Below, one piece after another: positions 8,359 through 16,236 of a stretch of 62,139 nt of DNA. The stretch is from an uncultured Treponema sp. (GTDB lineage Bacteria > Spirochaetota > Spirochaetia > Treponematales > Treponemataceae), in NCBI GenBank assembly GCA_937885175.1, contig CAKZZO010000140.1:1-62139 (forward strand), written 5' to 3'. Made by a program: the position numbers and the translations under genes. Each line of letters starts with the position of its first letter. Positions within the stretch are counted from its first letter, which is position 1. Below the pieces are notes generated by a model. The model ran no database searches and had not been told where the DNA came from. It saw nothing but the letters and a program-made list of their open reading frames with translations.

Positions 8359-8825
8359 TTTGAGCACTCCTTATTCATAGTACCGTAAAAATCATAAATT
8401 GAAAATTGTTCAAAATTTGAAAGAAACGCATACGGAACATTTGCAGACAAACCATATGAACGGATTCGAAATGCAACCTCTTTTTCCGTAAAAATATTGA
8501 CGTCAAGAGACTTTGCATCTAAGAATGCCTTTATGTTCAAACCATTCTTCAATATGTAGTCAGGGCGGGTATGTACAGAATCTATTGATTTTAATTTTTG
8601 TTTCAAGTCGGTGTCTAAAACGTGTTCTTGGAAAACTTGTGAAGTGTCCTGAACATTCCAGCCGAATATTTCATGCAGTTCGTTGAGCCAAGAGCGATTG
8701 GCTTCTTCACTGATATTCTTTCGATTCTGCTTCTGAAGTGAAGTATTATAGCGGTCAATGAGATTTTTTGGCTGATTTTTAGCATTCTCTTTTGTCAATT
8801 TTCCACCCCAGCAACACTGTATCAT
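8355..8825 (-). CDS. Stand-alone restriction-enzyme N-terminal nuclease domain (PD-(D/E)XK-like)
   Basis: 156 aa. It resembles the N-terminal nuclease domain of large type IIG/type I restriction proteins: LIDRYNTSL and LNELHEIFGWNVQD, then RPDYILKNGLNIKAFLDAKS, where PD plus DAK fit a PD-(D/E)XK core, and VAFRIRSYGLSANVPYAFLS and FSIYDFYG, where those enzymes normally continue into a methyltransferase. Here the protein ends and the HNH gene starts with ATGA overlap. So it is either a genuine single-domain subunit or the stump of a IIG gene. The ATG at 8825 lacks a ribosome site; a TTG further in (after GGGGTGG) would give a form about 10 residues shorter. 8826-8897 is AT-rich with no gene. 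Confidence 0.66.
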   Translation of the reverse strand: MIQCCWGGKLTKENAKNQPKNLIDRYNTSLQKQNRKNISEEANRSWLNELHEIFGWNVQDTSQVFQEHVLDTDLKQKLKSIDSVHTRPDYILKNGLNIKAFLDAKSLDVNIFTEKEVAFRIRSYGLSANVPYAFLSNFEQFSIYDFYGTMNKECSK

Positions 8826-8897
8826 AAATCTACAAAAATTTATAGCCTATTTAAAAAAATAAAAAAACACTTGTAGTTGATACGCCATTTCTCCCCA

Positions 8898-9902
8898 TTA
8901 AAACAAGTCTCCCTGTCCGTCATTGCGCTTGCAGAAAACGGTACCCGGTGCACTTGCCCGACACTGCTTGTAGTCTGCGTAAGAGGCAATAACTGGCGCA
9001 CCATCTTCGCGATACTTTTGTACGGACTGCCGCAATTTGTGAGCCACTTTTTTTCCTAAAGCGGCTTGACTCTTGAGATTTTGCACATTCATCTGCTCCA
9101 CGCGCTCCGCATCCTTGGAAAAACACTCCTCGTGAAGCATCACGTCGCGGCCATAGGCAAGGGCATAGTCAGCAGTAATAAGTGCCCCACTTCCCGCAGG
9201 AGCCTGTGCCACTAGGGTAACAGGAGAAAGGGCGGCAATAATGCGGTTCCGCTGTACAAAACGAAAGGCTTGAGCAGGAGTTCCCGGACGATATTCACTC
9301 AAAAGCAAGCCGCCCTTGTCCAGTATGCGGCCGGCAAGTTTTGTATGTGCAAGGGGCGTAATCGTATCGATGCCACTGGGTAAGACTGCCGCTGTCTGGC
9401 CGCTTGCAGTCAAAAGGCTTCCCTTATGGGCATGACTGTCGATGCCGTAGGCAAGTCCGCTCACCACGGTACAGCCATCCTCTGCCGCATCCCGAGCAAA
9501 ATTTTCGCTTGCCTTGCGGGCACCTGCCGTAGCCCGCCGTGTTCCCACCAGTGACAGGCAGGGTTCTTTGAGGCAGGAAAGGTCGCCACGGTAAAAAAGC
9601 ATGTAAGGCGGGTCTGTCATTTCGGTAAGCATGGCAGGAAAATCTTCAGAATCCCAAGCCGTCCACTGGATGCCCAAAGCGAAAAGCAATTTTTCTGCAA
9701 GTTCTGCCTTTTTCAGGCTGTCACTACCCTTCCAAAAGGCTCTTTTTATGTCTCGCTGAATGATTTTTACAATGTCGGCAAGAGAAAGAGACGCAAGCTG
9801 TCCGCTTCCTTCAAGGGAAGTCTGCAAGAGTGTCTTTTCTTTGGTGGTCAAAAAACTTACGTCCGAAAGCATCAGACGCAAGAGCAGGTCATCATTGCGC
9901 AT
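8898..9902 (-). CDS. dprA: DNA-processing protein DprA (Smf)
   Basis: 334 aa. DprA binds single-stranded DNA and loads RecA during uptake of DNA. The extended Rossmann core is clear: LVGTRRATAGARKASENFA, TVVSGLAYGIDSHAHKGSL, AVLPSGIDTITP, LLLSEYRPGTPAQAFRFVQRNRIIAALS and GALITADYALAYGRDV. Start at the ATG 9902 is preferred, with AAGGTGAG ten bases upstream; a GTG at 9917 is the alternative. The last five residues are QGDLF, which fits the bacterial sliding-clamp-binding pentapeptide (Q-x-D/S-L-F). Last gene of the run from mraZ. A short lysine-rich segment precedes the tail instead of a clear C-terminal winged helix. Confidence 0.92.
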   Translation of the reverse strand: MRNDDLLLRLMLSDVSFLTTKEKTLLQTSLEGSGQLASLSLADIVKIIQRDIKRAFWKGSDSLKKAELAEKLLFALGIQWTAWDSEDFPAMLTEMTDPPYMLFYRGDLSCLKEPCLSLVGTRRATAGARKASENFARDAAEDGCTVVSGLAYGIDSHAHKGSLLTASGQTAAVLPSGIDTITPLAHTKLAGRILDKGGLLLSEYRPGTPAQAFRFVQRNRIIAALSPVTLVAQAPAGSGALITADYALAYGRDVMLHEECFSKDAERVEQMNVQNLKSQAALGKKVAHKLRQSVQKYREDGAPVIASYADYKQCRASAPGTVFCKRNDGQGDLF

Positions 9903-9925
9903 CGGCTGCCGACTCACCTTACACG

Positions 9926-10660
9926 CTAGCGGTTATTGTAGGCGGCATCAAGCACGGTCTTTTTGTTCTGCTCAGCCAAAGCCCTTTTCTTTTCATCTTT
10001 TGTCTGGCTGATGATTCTGTCGTACAAATCCGCCGCCTTGTCAAAATCGTAGTTCAGGTAGTAGGCTTCGGCAAGGCGGAACATTGCGTCCGTGTTGCGT
10101 TTTTCTATGTTAAGAAAACGTTCCAGATAGGGTATGCCTTTTTCTACCTCGCCCATCTCATAGATATAGATGATGGCAAGCCCGTACAGGGCGCGTCCAT
10201 AGCGTTCATCCAGTTCGATGGCCCGGCGATAGGCACTTTCTGCAAGACGCAGATAATTGTAGCGCTGGGAAGTTGTTGCACCCGTTGCCTCAAAATCAAG
10301 GGAAGCCTTTGCCATGTAGCCCGCACAGACACCGACCCAATAGAAAAGGTTCTGATTATCCGGATAAAGTTCAATCGCTTTTTGAAAGCATTTTAAAGCC
10401 TCGCCATACATTTTGGAGTCCAGATAGCGCGTTCCCAGCATCTTGTACCAAATGCCAATCTGCCCCTGAGCCAGCTGCATGTCATATACCCTGTCCTGGT
10501 ATTTTTTGATTGCCTCCTGCAATTCTTCCTTGGTAGTAGGACTGCCTACGCCCTCCTCCAGTTTTTGCATTCGGATTATGGTCTTTGATGATTTTGAGCA
10601 GCCGCACAACATGAGCACGGCAAAAATAACCATACAAATACTTTTCCGTGTTTTAGTCAT
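9926..10660 (-). CDS. TPR lipoprotein
   Basis: 244 aa. Start at 10660 gives a lipoprotein signal peptide (MTKTRKSICMVIFAVLMLCGC) with Cys at about residue 21; longer in-frame starts run into xerC and lack a signal. It overlaps the xerC stop by 8 bases. After a linker the protein is built of tetratricopeptide repeats (for example YGEALKCFQKAIELYPDN, AESAYRRAIELDERYGRALYGLA, GIPYLERFLNIEKRN and DFDKAADLYDRII). Such proteins are membrane-anchored adaptors. Its fixed place between xerC and dprA in a division operon suggests a cell-cycle or envelope role, but nothing in it proves this. Confidence 0.85.
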   Translation of the reverse strand: MTKTRKSICMVIFAVLMLCGCSKSSKTIIRMQKLEEGVGSPTTKEELQEAIKKYQDRVYDMQLAQGQIGIWYKMLGTRYLDSKMYGEALKCFQKAIELYPDNQNLFYWVGVCAGYMAKASLDFEATGATTSQRYNYLRLAESAYRRAIELDERYGRALYGLAIIYIYEMGEVEKGIPYLERFLNIEKRNTDAMFRLAEAYYLNYDFDKAADLYDRIISQTKDEKKRALAEQNKKTVLDAAYNNR

Positions 10661-11555
10661 TTTTATCCCCCTTATGACCCGGAAAATAACTCTTGTGTCC
10701 AGCCCGCAACTGACTGTCGTCCACATGAGTATAAATTGTCGTTGTAGCCAAATCTGCATGACCGAGCAATTCCTGCACGGAACGCAAATCCACCCCGCCT
10801 GCAAGCAGATGCGTTGCAAAAGAGTGTCGGAGCGTGTGCACTTTTGCCGTCACCCCGCTCAAAGCCTCCAAATCCTGAAAGCGTTTCCAAATTCCCTTGC
10901 GGCTCATCGGCTCGCCTCTATAGTTTACGAAGACTTCTGTAACCGCTTTTTTTCCCACCAAAGACGGCCGCACTTCGTTTATATACAATGCCAGTTTTTC
11001 TTTGGCAACTTCTCCAAAGGGCACCATGCGCTCCTTGTCTCCCTTGCCATGAACAATCAGAAGCCTTTCCTGCAAATGCACATGCTCAGTCAAAAGCGTA
11101 GCCGCCTCGCTGATACGCAGGCCACAGGAATAAATCAATTCAAAAAGTGCCCTGTCCCGAATCCCCAATGGCTTACTCACATCAATTGCCCCTAGCAAGG
11201 CATCCACTTGAGCAGGCGTAAGCACCTTTGGCAAGGCACGGGCAATTTTAGGCTTATCAATTTCCTTGGCAACATTTTCCGCCCAGATTTTTTCCCGAAC
11301 CAAAAATGAGCCGAGAGCCCGCAAGCCCGCAATATCCTTGGCCACCGTCAACGCATCGCAGCCCTGCTCCTTTCGCCACACGACAAAATACAGCAGATTC
11401 TGACTGGTAATGTCCCGAAGTTTTATTTCTTCTTTCACACACCAGTCCAGAAAGACTTTTGCCGATTCCTCGTATGTCCGTGCAGAAAGTTCTGCAAGCC
11501 GCTCCACAGTCACCAAGTCAGTGTAAAACTGTGTGAGCAGCGATTGAAGCGTCAT
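10653..11555 (-). CDS. xerC: Tyrosine recombinase, XerC type
   Basis: 300 aa. Same architecture as the XerD-type protein at 2474-3385: N-terminal core-binding domain and catalytic residues Arg (SCGLRISEAA), Lys (HGKGDKERMV), HxxR (VHTLRHSFATHL), His (LLGHADLATT) and Tyr (IYTHVDD). Its ATG overlaps the ftsZ TGA as ATGA, so dimer resolution and FtsZ are made from one message. Probable partner of XerD at dif. No dif-like site was identified in the window. Confidence 0.92.
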   Translation of the reverse strand: MTLQSLLTQFYTDLVTVERLAELSARTYEESAKVFLDWCVKEEIKLRDITSQNLLYFVVWRKEQGCDALTVAKDIAGLRALGSFLVREKIWAENVAKEIDKPKIARALPKVLTPAQVDALLGAIDVSKPLGIRDRALFELIYSCGLRISEAATLLTEHVHLQERLLIVHGKGDKERMVPFGEVAKEKLALYINEVRPSLVGKKAVTEVFVNYRGEPMSRKGIWKRFQDLEALSGVTAKVHTLRHSFATHLLAGGVDLRSVQELLGHADLATTTIYTHVDDSQLRAGHKSYFPGHKGDKND

Positions 11556-12916
11556 TTCTTAAAACTGATTGTGCGCGGAAGACCGTCCAGATTACGCCAG
11601 CATGCCGGTTTTTCCAGATTGCCATCATTCTTAAAGCCTGCCGGAGGACGAATGCCGCTGCCACTATGCACCATGTCTCTGCCAAGGCTTGTTTTTTTGA
11701 CCGCCGCAGCAGGCTCAGCCTTTTTTGCTGCTGTTGCCGCAGGACTAGCTGAAGCAGGAGCAACAAATTCGCCACCCATGTTGTCAAATTCAGCCTGCTT
11801 GAAGTTGCCAAAAGATGTTTTTGGATTCAGAATGTTCTCAAAGTCATCCAGACCAACCACATTATCTTCAGAATCTTCTTCTTCCACTGCTTCGTCAACA
11901 GGTTCTTCTTCAACGACCGTCTCTGCAACTTCTTTATTGTGGTCAAAGCCAGTGGCAATAACCGTAACGCTTACCTTGTCGCCCATGTCGGGGTCAATAA
12001 CTTGCCCCCAGAATACGTTTACGTTGGGGTCAGCACTGGCCGTTACAATCTTTGCAATTTCATCAGTCTCAGACAAGGCCAAATCATCACCAGAACAGAT
12101 GTTGATAAGAATGTTCTTTGCGCCGTCAATATGAGAGTCTTCCAGCAGCTTGTTGTTGATTGCATTGGTTGCCGCATCCACCGCACGGTTGTCACCTTCG
12201 CCCAGACCTACGCCAAGAATTGCATCTCCCTGCCCCTTCATGGCGGTAGTTACATCAGCAAAGTCTGTATTTACATCACCGGCACGGGTGATAATGCTTG
12301 AGATGCCCTGTACTCCCTGACGCAGAATATCATCCGCCACCAGGAATGCCTGACGAATCGGAAGTTTTTTGTCTACGATTTTAAGCAATTGCTGGTTGGG
12401 AATAACAATCAGAGAGTCCACTTCATCATGCAGTTTCTTTATGCCGTCTTCCGCCTGCTGCATACGGACTCGACCTTCAAAGTCAAAGGGAGTCGTAACA
12501 ACACCAACCGTCAGCGCACCCAGTTCACGGGCAATTTTTGCAACAACAGGAGCCGACCCCGTTCCCGTACCGCCACCCATACCGGCAGTTACAAAAACCA
12601 TGTTTGCGCCTTTTAGAATATTTTTGATGGTTTCCACATCTTCCTGAGCAGCCTGTTCGCCAACTGCCGGCCTACCACCAGACCCCAGTCCGCCCGTAAC
12701 TTTCTGACCAATCTGAATGCGGTTTGGTGCCTTTGAGTGGCTTAAAGCCTGCAAGTCGGTATTCAGAACGATAAAATCAACGTTCTGCATTTTTGCGTCA
12801 ATCATGCGGTTTACCGCATTGCTTCCGCCACCGCCACAACCAATCACCTTGATAATCGTAGGACTGGCACTGTTCAGTGCATTTCCAGAATTATTTTCAA
12901 CTTTGAACTCTAACAT
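11552..12916 (-). CDS. ftsZ: Cell division GTPase FtsZ
   Basis: 454 aa. Tubulin-like GTPase that forms the division ring. GTP-binding G-box GGGTGTGSAPVVA, N-terminal KVIGCGGGGSNAVNRM and the T7 loop GDVNTDFADV are intact. An acidic, Ala-rich linker (about 315-430) leads to an unusual C-terminal peptide ending LDGLPRTISFKK; this is where partners such as FtsA normally bind, and it departs from the common DIPAFLR form. ATG at 12916 has a GGAGGAA site; an upstream in-frame start is not needed. Downstream of ftsA by 66 bp. The tail is basic at the very end. Confidence 0.98.
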   Translation of the reverse strand: MLEFKVENNSGNALNSASPTIIKVIGCGGGGSNAVNRMIDAKMQNVDFIVLNTDLQALSHSKAPNRIQIGQKVTGGLGSGGRPAVGEQAAQEDVETIKNILKGANMVFVTAGMGGGTGTGSAPVVAKIARELGALTVGVVTTPFDFEGRVRMQQAEDGIKKLHDEVDSLIVIPNQQLLKIVDKKLPIRQAFLVADDILRQGVQGISSIITRAGDVNTDFADVTTAMKGQGDAILGVGLGEGDNRAVDAATNAINNKLLEDSHIDGAKNILINICSGDDLALSETDEIAKIVTASADPNVNVFWGQVIDPDMGDKVSVTVIATGFDHNKEVAETVVEEEPVDEAVEEEDSEDNVVGLDDFENILNPKTSFGNFKQAEFDNMGGEFVAPASASPAATAAKKAEPAAAVKKTSLGRDMVHSGSGIRPPAGFKNDGNLEKPACWRNLDGLPRTISFKK

Positions 12917-12982
12917 AGTTCCTCCCACCCACACATTTTTTAGAAATCCCCATTTCTATCTGTGCTTTTGCCACGTTTTTAC

Positions 12983-14230
12983 TTAGAAAAACGATTTTTT
13001 TATTTTTTGCCACAGACTCTCGCCGTGGTCTTCTTTTTCCGCATCCCGTGATTTCCGTTCCTTTTTTGTTTTTCCCGGAATCAGGTTTTTGTTCGCCACC
13101 ACAAGGCCCACCGCCGTTGCATACTCTGCAAGACGATAATCCTCGCCGATGCCACCAAATTTTTCAGGAATGCCGATGCGCACCGATGACGTACCGAAGA
13201 CACTTTCCGCAAGCTCAACAGCACCTTCCATCTGCGCTCCGCCACCGGTAAGAATGATGCTGCCAGAAAGAGACTGGACGTTGGTTCGACGCATAATCTC
13301 ATCCTTAACCATCATAAAGATTTCTTCCATACGGGGCTGAATAATCTGGCACAGTTCAACCCTGCTGGACTGGTCAGGCGCACGACCTGCCACTCCAGGA
13401 ATCAAGACTTCTTCATCAGTATCATGGGCAAGGGGATACCAGCAGCAACCATGCTCCACCTTAATTTTTTCTGCCGTAGAAGACGACACGCCTTTTACAA
13501 TTGAAATATCATTGGTAACAAGGTTTCCGCCCACCTGAATTGACGTAGTAAAAATCGGCGCATCATTGATAATCACCAGCACATCTGTTGTGCCGCCGCC
13601 TAAATCAATCAAGATGGAGCCAAGTTCCCGCTCATCGTTATTCATCACCGCCTTGGTACAGGCAAGGGTTTTCAGCATCACCTGATCGAGCTGATAGCCT
13701 GCACGGTTTACACACTGAGTTATTGTCTGAATGGCGGTACGGGAAGCCGTCACCACATGCACTTCCGCTTCAAGACGGACTGCAATCATATGAATCGGGT
13801 CTTTATAGCCGCCTGTTCCGTCCACGATATATTCTCGGGGAATGACATGGAGCATCTGCCTGTCCATGGGAATTTGGACTGCATTTGCCGCTTCCAGCAC
13901 TCTGTCTACGTCTGACTGCGTAATCTCACGGTTATTCCTGCCACGAGCAGTTACCGCCACCATGCCCTTGGTGTTCATGCTCTCCACCTGGGCACCGCCA
14001 ATCCCCGTCACGCAAGAAATGATTTCATAGCCGGCACGCTGTTCAAGTTCTTCAATCACCTGCTTAATGCAGTCCATTGTTGCTTCAATATTGATGATTT
14101 TTCCATTGCGCAGGCCAGAAGACACTTTTTTGGCAACGCCGATAATCTCAACATTGCCATCGGTAACCTCCCCGATTACTGCGCGTATAAAACTTGTACC
14201 GACATCAAGACCTACAATTATGTTAGTCAA
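12983..14230 (-). CDS. ftsA: Cell division protein FtsA
   Basis: 415 aa. Actin-like ATPase that tethers FtsZ to the membrane. Phosphate 1 loop IVGLDVGTSFIRAVIGEV, phosphate 2 DLGGGTTDVLVI and adenosine loop ILTGGGAQMEG are present. The C-terminus (ESLWQKIKKSFF) is a short amphipathic helix of the type used for membrane targeting. It starts with TTG at 14230, supported by AAGGAGTG at the right distance, and overlaps divIB by 8 bases. Confidence 0.97.
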   Translation of the reverse strand: MTNIIVGLDVGTSFIRAVIGEVTDGNVEIIGVAKKVSSGLRNGKIINIEATMDCIKQVIEELEQRAGYEIISCVTGIGGAQVESMNTKGMVAVTARGRNNREITQSDVDRVLEAANAVQIPMDRQMLHVIPREYIVDGTGGYKDPIHMIAVRLEAEVHVVTASRTAIQTITQCVNRAGYQLDQVMLKTLACTKAVMNNDERELGSILIDLGGGTTDVLVIINDAPIFTTSIQVGGNLVTNDISIVKGVSSSTAEKIKVEHGCCWYPLAHDTDEEVLIPGVAGRAPDQSSRVELCQIIQPRMEEIFMMVKDEIMRRTNVQSLSGSIILTGGGAQMEGAVELAESVFGTSSVRIGIPEKFGGIGEDYRLAEYATAVGLVVANKNLIPGKTKKERKSRDAEKEDHGESLWQKIKKSFF

Positions 14231-15062
14231 GGTTCACTCCTTTTTCATTCTGACGGTTGTAGTATACCACAGAACCATAACGAAGGTCGATAACTGAAAC
14301 GTCATTCTCCAAGGTATTTACCACGTCTATCGTTATCATCATATACTGTAATGTTTTTTCATTCAACTGGCGGTCAACATAGACTTTCGTCTTGCTGTGC
14401 AAGGGATAGAGCACAAGTTCATAGTTTCCGTACTGCTTCTGCACCACATGAATTTCTGAAATGCCCGCAAAATAATTCTGCGGAAGTTCGCGGATACTCG
14501 CAATCTGCTCCATAAGCGCATGATATTTTGCCGGAAGTCTCATTCCCTCAGGAATATTCTCCACGGGAATGCCAGAAATCAGGGGAAGTGAAAGAGCCGC
14601 TGTTTTTGCAGAAGGCGGAAAGAGGATTCCGTTTTTATCAACCATCACGGGAACGGTACGTCCGTTCTGCAGCACACACACCATAGCAACTGGCACGCGT
14701 TCTTTTACCGTCAGGATAACACGATCAGGAAAACGCTTTACCACATCCACACTTTCCACTCCAGTAAGCGTAGAAAGCAGCGTACAGGCATCATTTTTCT
14801 TAAAGTGAATCCAGTTTCGACTGCTCATGGGAGAAAGCGCCCGGTTCATTTCAGCCTCAGTGTAACCGTCAAGACCACGCCAGGTAACCTTTACCGGATT
14901 CAGACAAGGCACAACGAAAAGGTAGATGACTGCTTCCGAGAGCAAGAGGACACACAAAACCACCAGAATAATCTTAATGAAGACTGTTTTTGCGTCTCCC
15001 TTTGAGTCATTGCGTTCTACAGTCTCGTAATCTTCAAAACCGTGAAAACTGATGTCACTCAT
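14223..15062 (-). CDS. ftsQ: Cell division protein FtsQ/DivIB
   Basis: 279 aa. Bitopic division protein: about 30 cytoplasmic residues, one membrane segment (VFIKIILVVLCVLLLSEAVI), then a POTRA-like domain (VTWRGLDGYTEAEMNRALS) and the FtsQ domain. It links the early ring to septal synthases. Start at 15062 has GGGAGA seven bases upstream and overlaps the ftsW stop by 8 bases. Identity rests on fold-like features and on its place between ftsW and ftsA, since sequence conservation is low in this family. Confidence 0.85.
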   Translation of the reverse strand: MSDISFHGFEDYETVERNDSKGDAKTVFIKIILVVLCVLLLSEAVIYLFVVPCLNPVKVTWRGLDGYTEAEMNRALSPMSSRNWIHFKKNDACTLLSTLTGVESVDVVKRFPDRVILTVKERVPVAMVCVLQNGRTVPVMVDKNGILFPPSAKTAALSLPLISGIPVENIPEGMRLPAKYHALMEQIASIRELPQNYFAGISEIHVVQKQYGNYELVLYPLHSKTKVYVDRQLNEKTLQYMMITIDVVNTLENDVSVIDLRYGSVVYYNRQNEKGVNLD

Positions 15063-16236
15063 AAACCACATCTCCCATCGTATAAGAACTATTTTCTACT
15101 ATTTCCAAATTTTCAAGGCGAGAGGCATTTATTATAAAGCCGCACATTGCCAGGGTAAAAATAATTGACGAACCGCCAGAAGAAAAGAAAGGCAGCGGTA
15201 TACCCGTACTGGGAAGCACTCCGCCAACAACGGCAATATTCGCCAGCGACTGAGCCACGATACAGGTTGTAAAACCAAAAGTCGAAATCGCTCCAAAGCG
15301 ATCAGAACAGGTTACCGCACAGTAAAAGCCCCGCCAGGCAAACAAGACAAGTATGGCAAGATAAAGCACCACTCCCAACAGCCCCATGGCCTCCACCCAG
15401 CCGGCAAAAACATAGTCACTCTGCACTTCAGGAATACTGTTGATGCGGGTCAAGCCAGTTCCCAGCCCCTGTCCCCAAAAGCCGCCCGCCGTAATTGCCC
15501 GATGAGCGGCCATTGTCTGGTAGTTAAAGGTCTGTGCATAACTCTCCGGGCGTATAAAACCCAAAAGGCGGGCCACACGAAAAGGATTCAGCAGAATCAT
15601 AAGGCAGGCAGCCGGAATGGCAAGGCAGGAAAAAGGAATGAACCAGGACAACTTTGCGCCACTCACAAAGAAAACCACCAGCCCAAGCAAAAACACGAAC
15701 ATGCCGGTAGAAAAGTCCTGCTGGGCAAAAACAATGCCGGAAAAGAGAATCAGCCCGAAAAATGCAGGGAAGACCGTTTTTTCTTCTTCAAGCACAATGC
15801 GTTCCTGCTTGTCAAAAAAATTGGCAAGAAAGAGAACCAGCGCAAACTTAACGGTTTCCGATGGCTGAAAGGTGGAAAAATAGGGAATTTTAATCCAGCG
15901 GCGTGCTCCATTGCGTTCCACGCCGATTCCCGGAATAAAGGTCAGCAGACACAAAAAGAGAGACCCCAGCACAATTATGGGAAGCAGTTTACGGAGTGCC
16001 TCCAGTTTGAGCGACGCAAGGAAGAACAAAACGACAAAACCCACTGCGGAACTGACAAGCTGCCGCTCCACAAAATGCATGGGATTACCAAACTGACGCT
16101 GACCATAGCGACTGGAACAGAAATACAAGGTGACAATACCGATTCCCCACAGCAACATGGTAAGTACAATCAGAGAAGTATCGGCTTTTTTGTATTTTTC
16201 AATGGGACGCTCTGCAAAAAAACTGAATCGGCTCAC
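15055..16236 (-). CDS. ftsW: Septal peptidoglycan glycosyltransferase FtsW
   Basis: 393 aa. SEDS-family polytopic protein with about ten membrane segments. Recognisable family stretches include GARRWIKIPYFSTFQPSE, QQDFSTGMFVFLLGLVVFF, GGFWGQGLGTGLTRINSIPE, DYVFAGWVEAMGLLGVV and LPSTGIPLPFFSSGGSS. It polymerises lipid II glycan chains at the septum together with a class B penicillin-binding protein, which is not encoded in this cluster. Start is GTG at 16236, overlapping the murF stop (GTGA). Confidence 0.95.
   Translation of the reverse strand: MSRFSFFAERPIEKYKKADTSLIVLTMLLWGIGIVTLYFCSSRYGQRQFGNPMHFVERQLVSSAVGFVVLFFLASLKLEALRKLLPIIVLGSLFLCLLTFIPGIGVERNGARRWIKIPYFSTFQPSETVKFALVLFLANFFDKQERIVLEEEKTVFPAFFGLILFSGIVFAQQDFSTGMFVFLLGLVVFFVSGAKLSWFIPFSCLAIPAACLMILLNPFRVARLLGFIRPESYAQTFNYQTMAAHRAITAGGFWGQGLGTGLTRINSIPEVQSDYVFAGWVEAMGLLGVVLYLAILVLFAWRGFYCAVTCSDRFGAISTFGFTTCIVAQSLANIAVVGGVLPSTGIPLPFFSSGGSSIIFTLAMCGFIINASRLENLEIVENSSYTMGDVVYE

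Noticed and set aside
12917..12934. Upstream in-frame start for ftsZ
   Set aside because: The GGAGGAA site lies between it and the ATG at 12916, which gives the normal FtsZ N-terminus.
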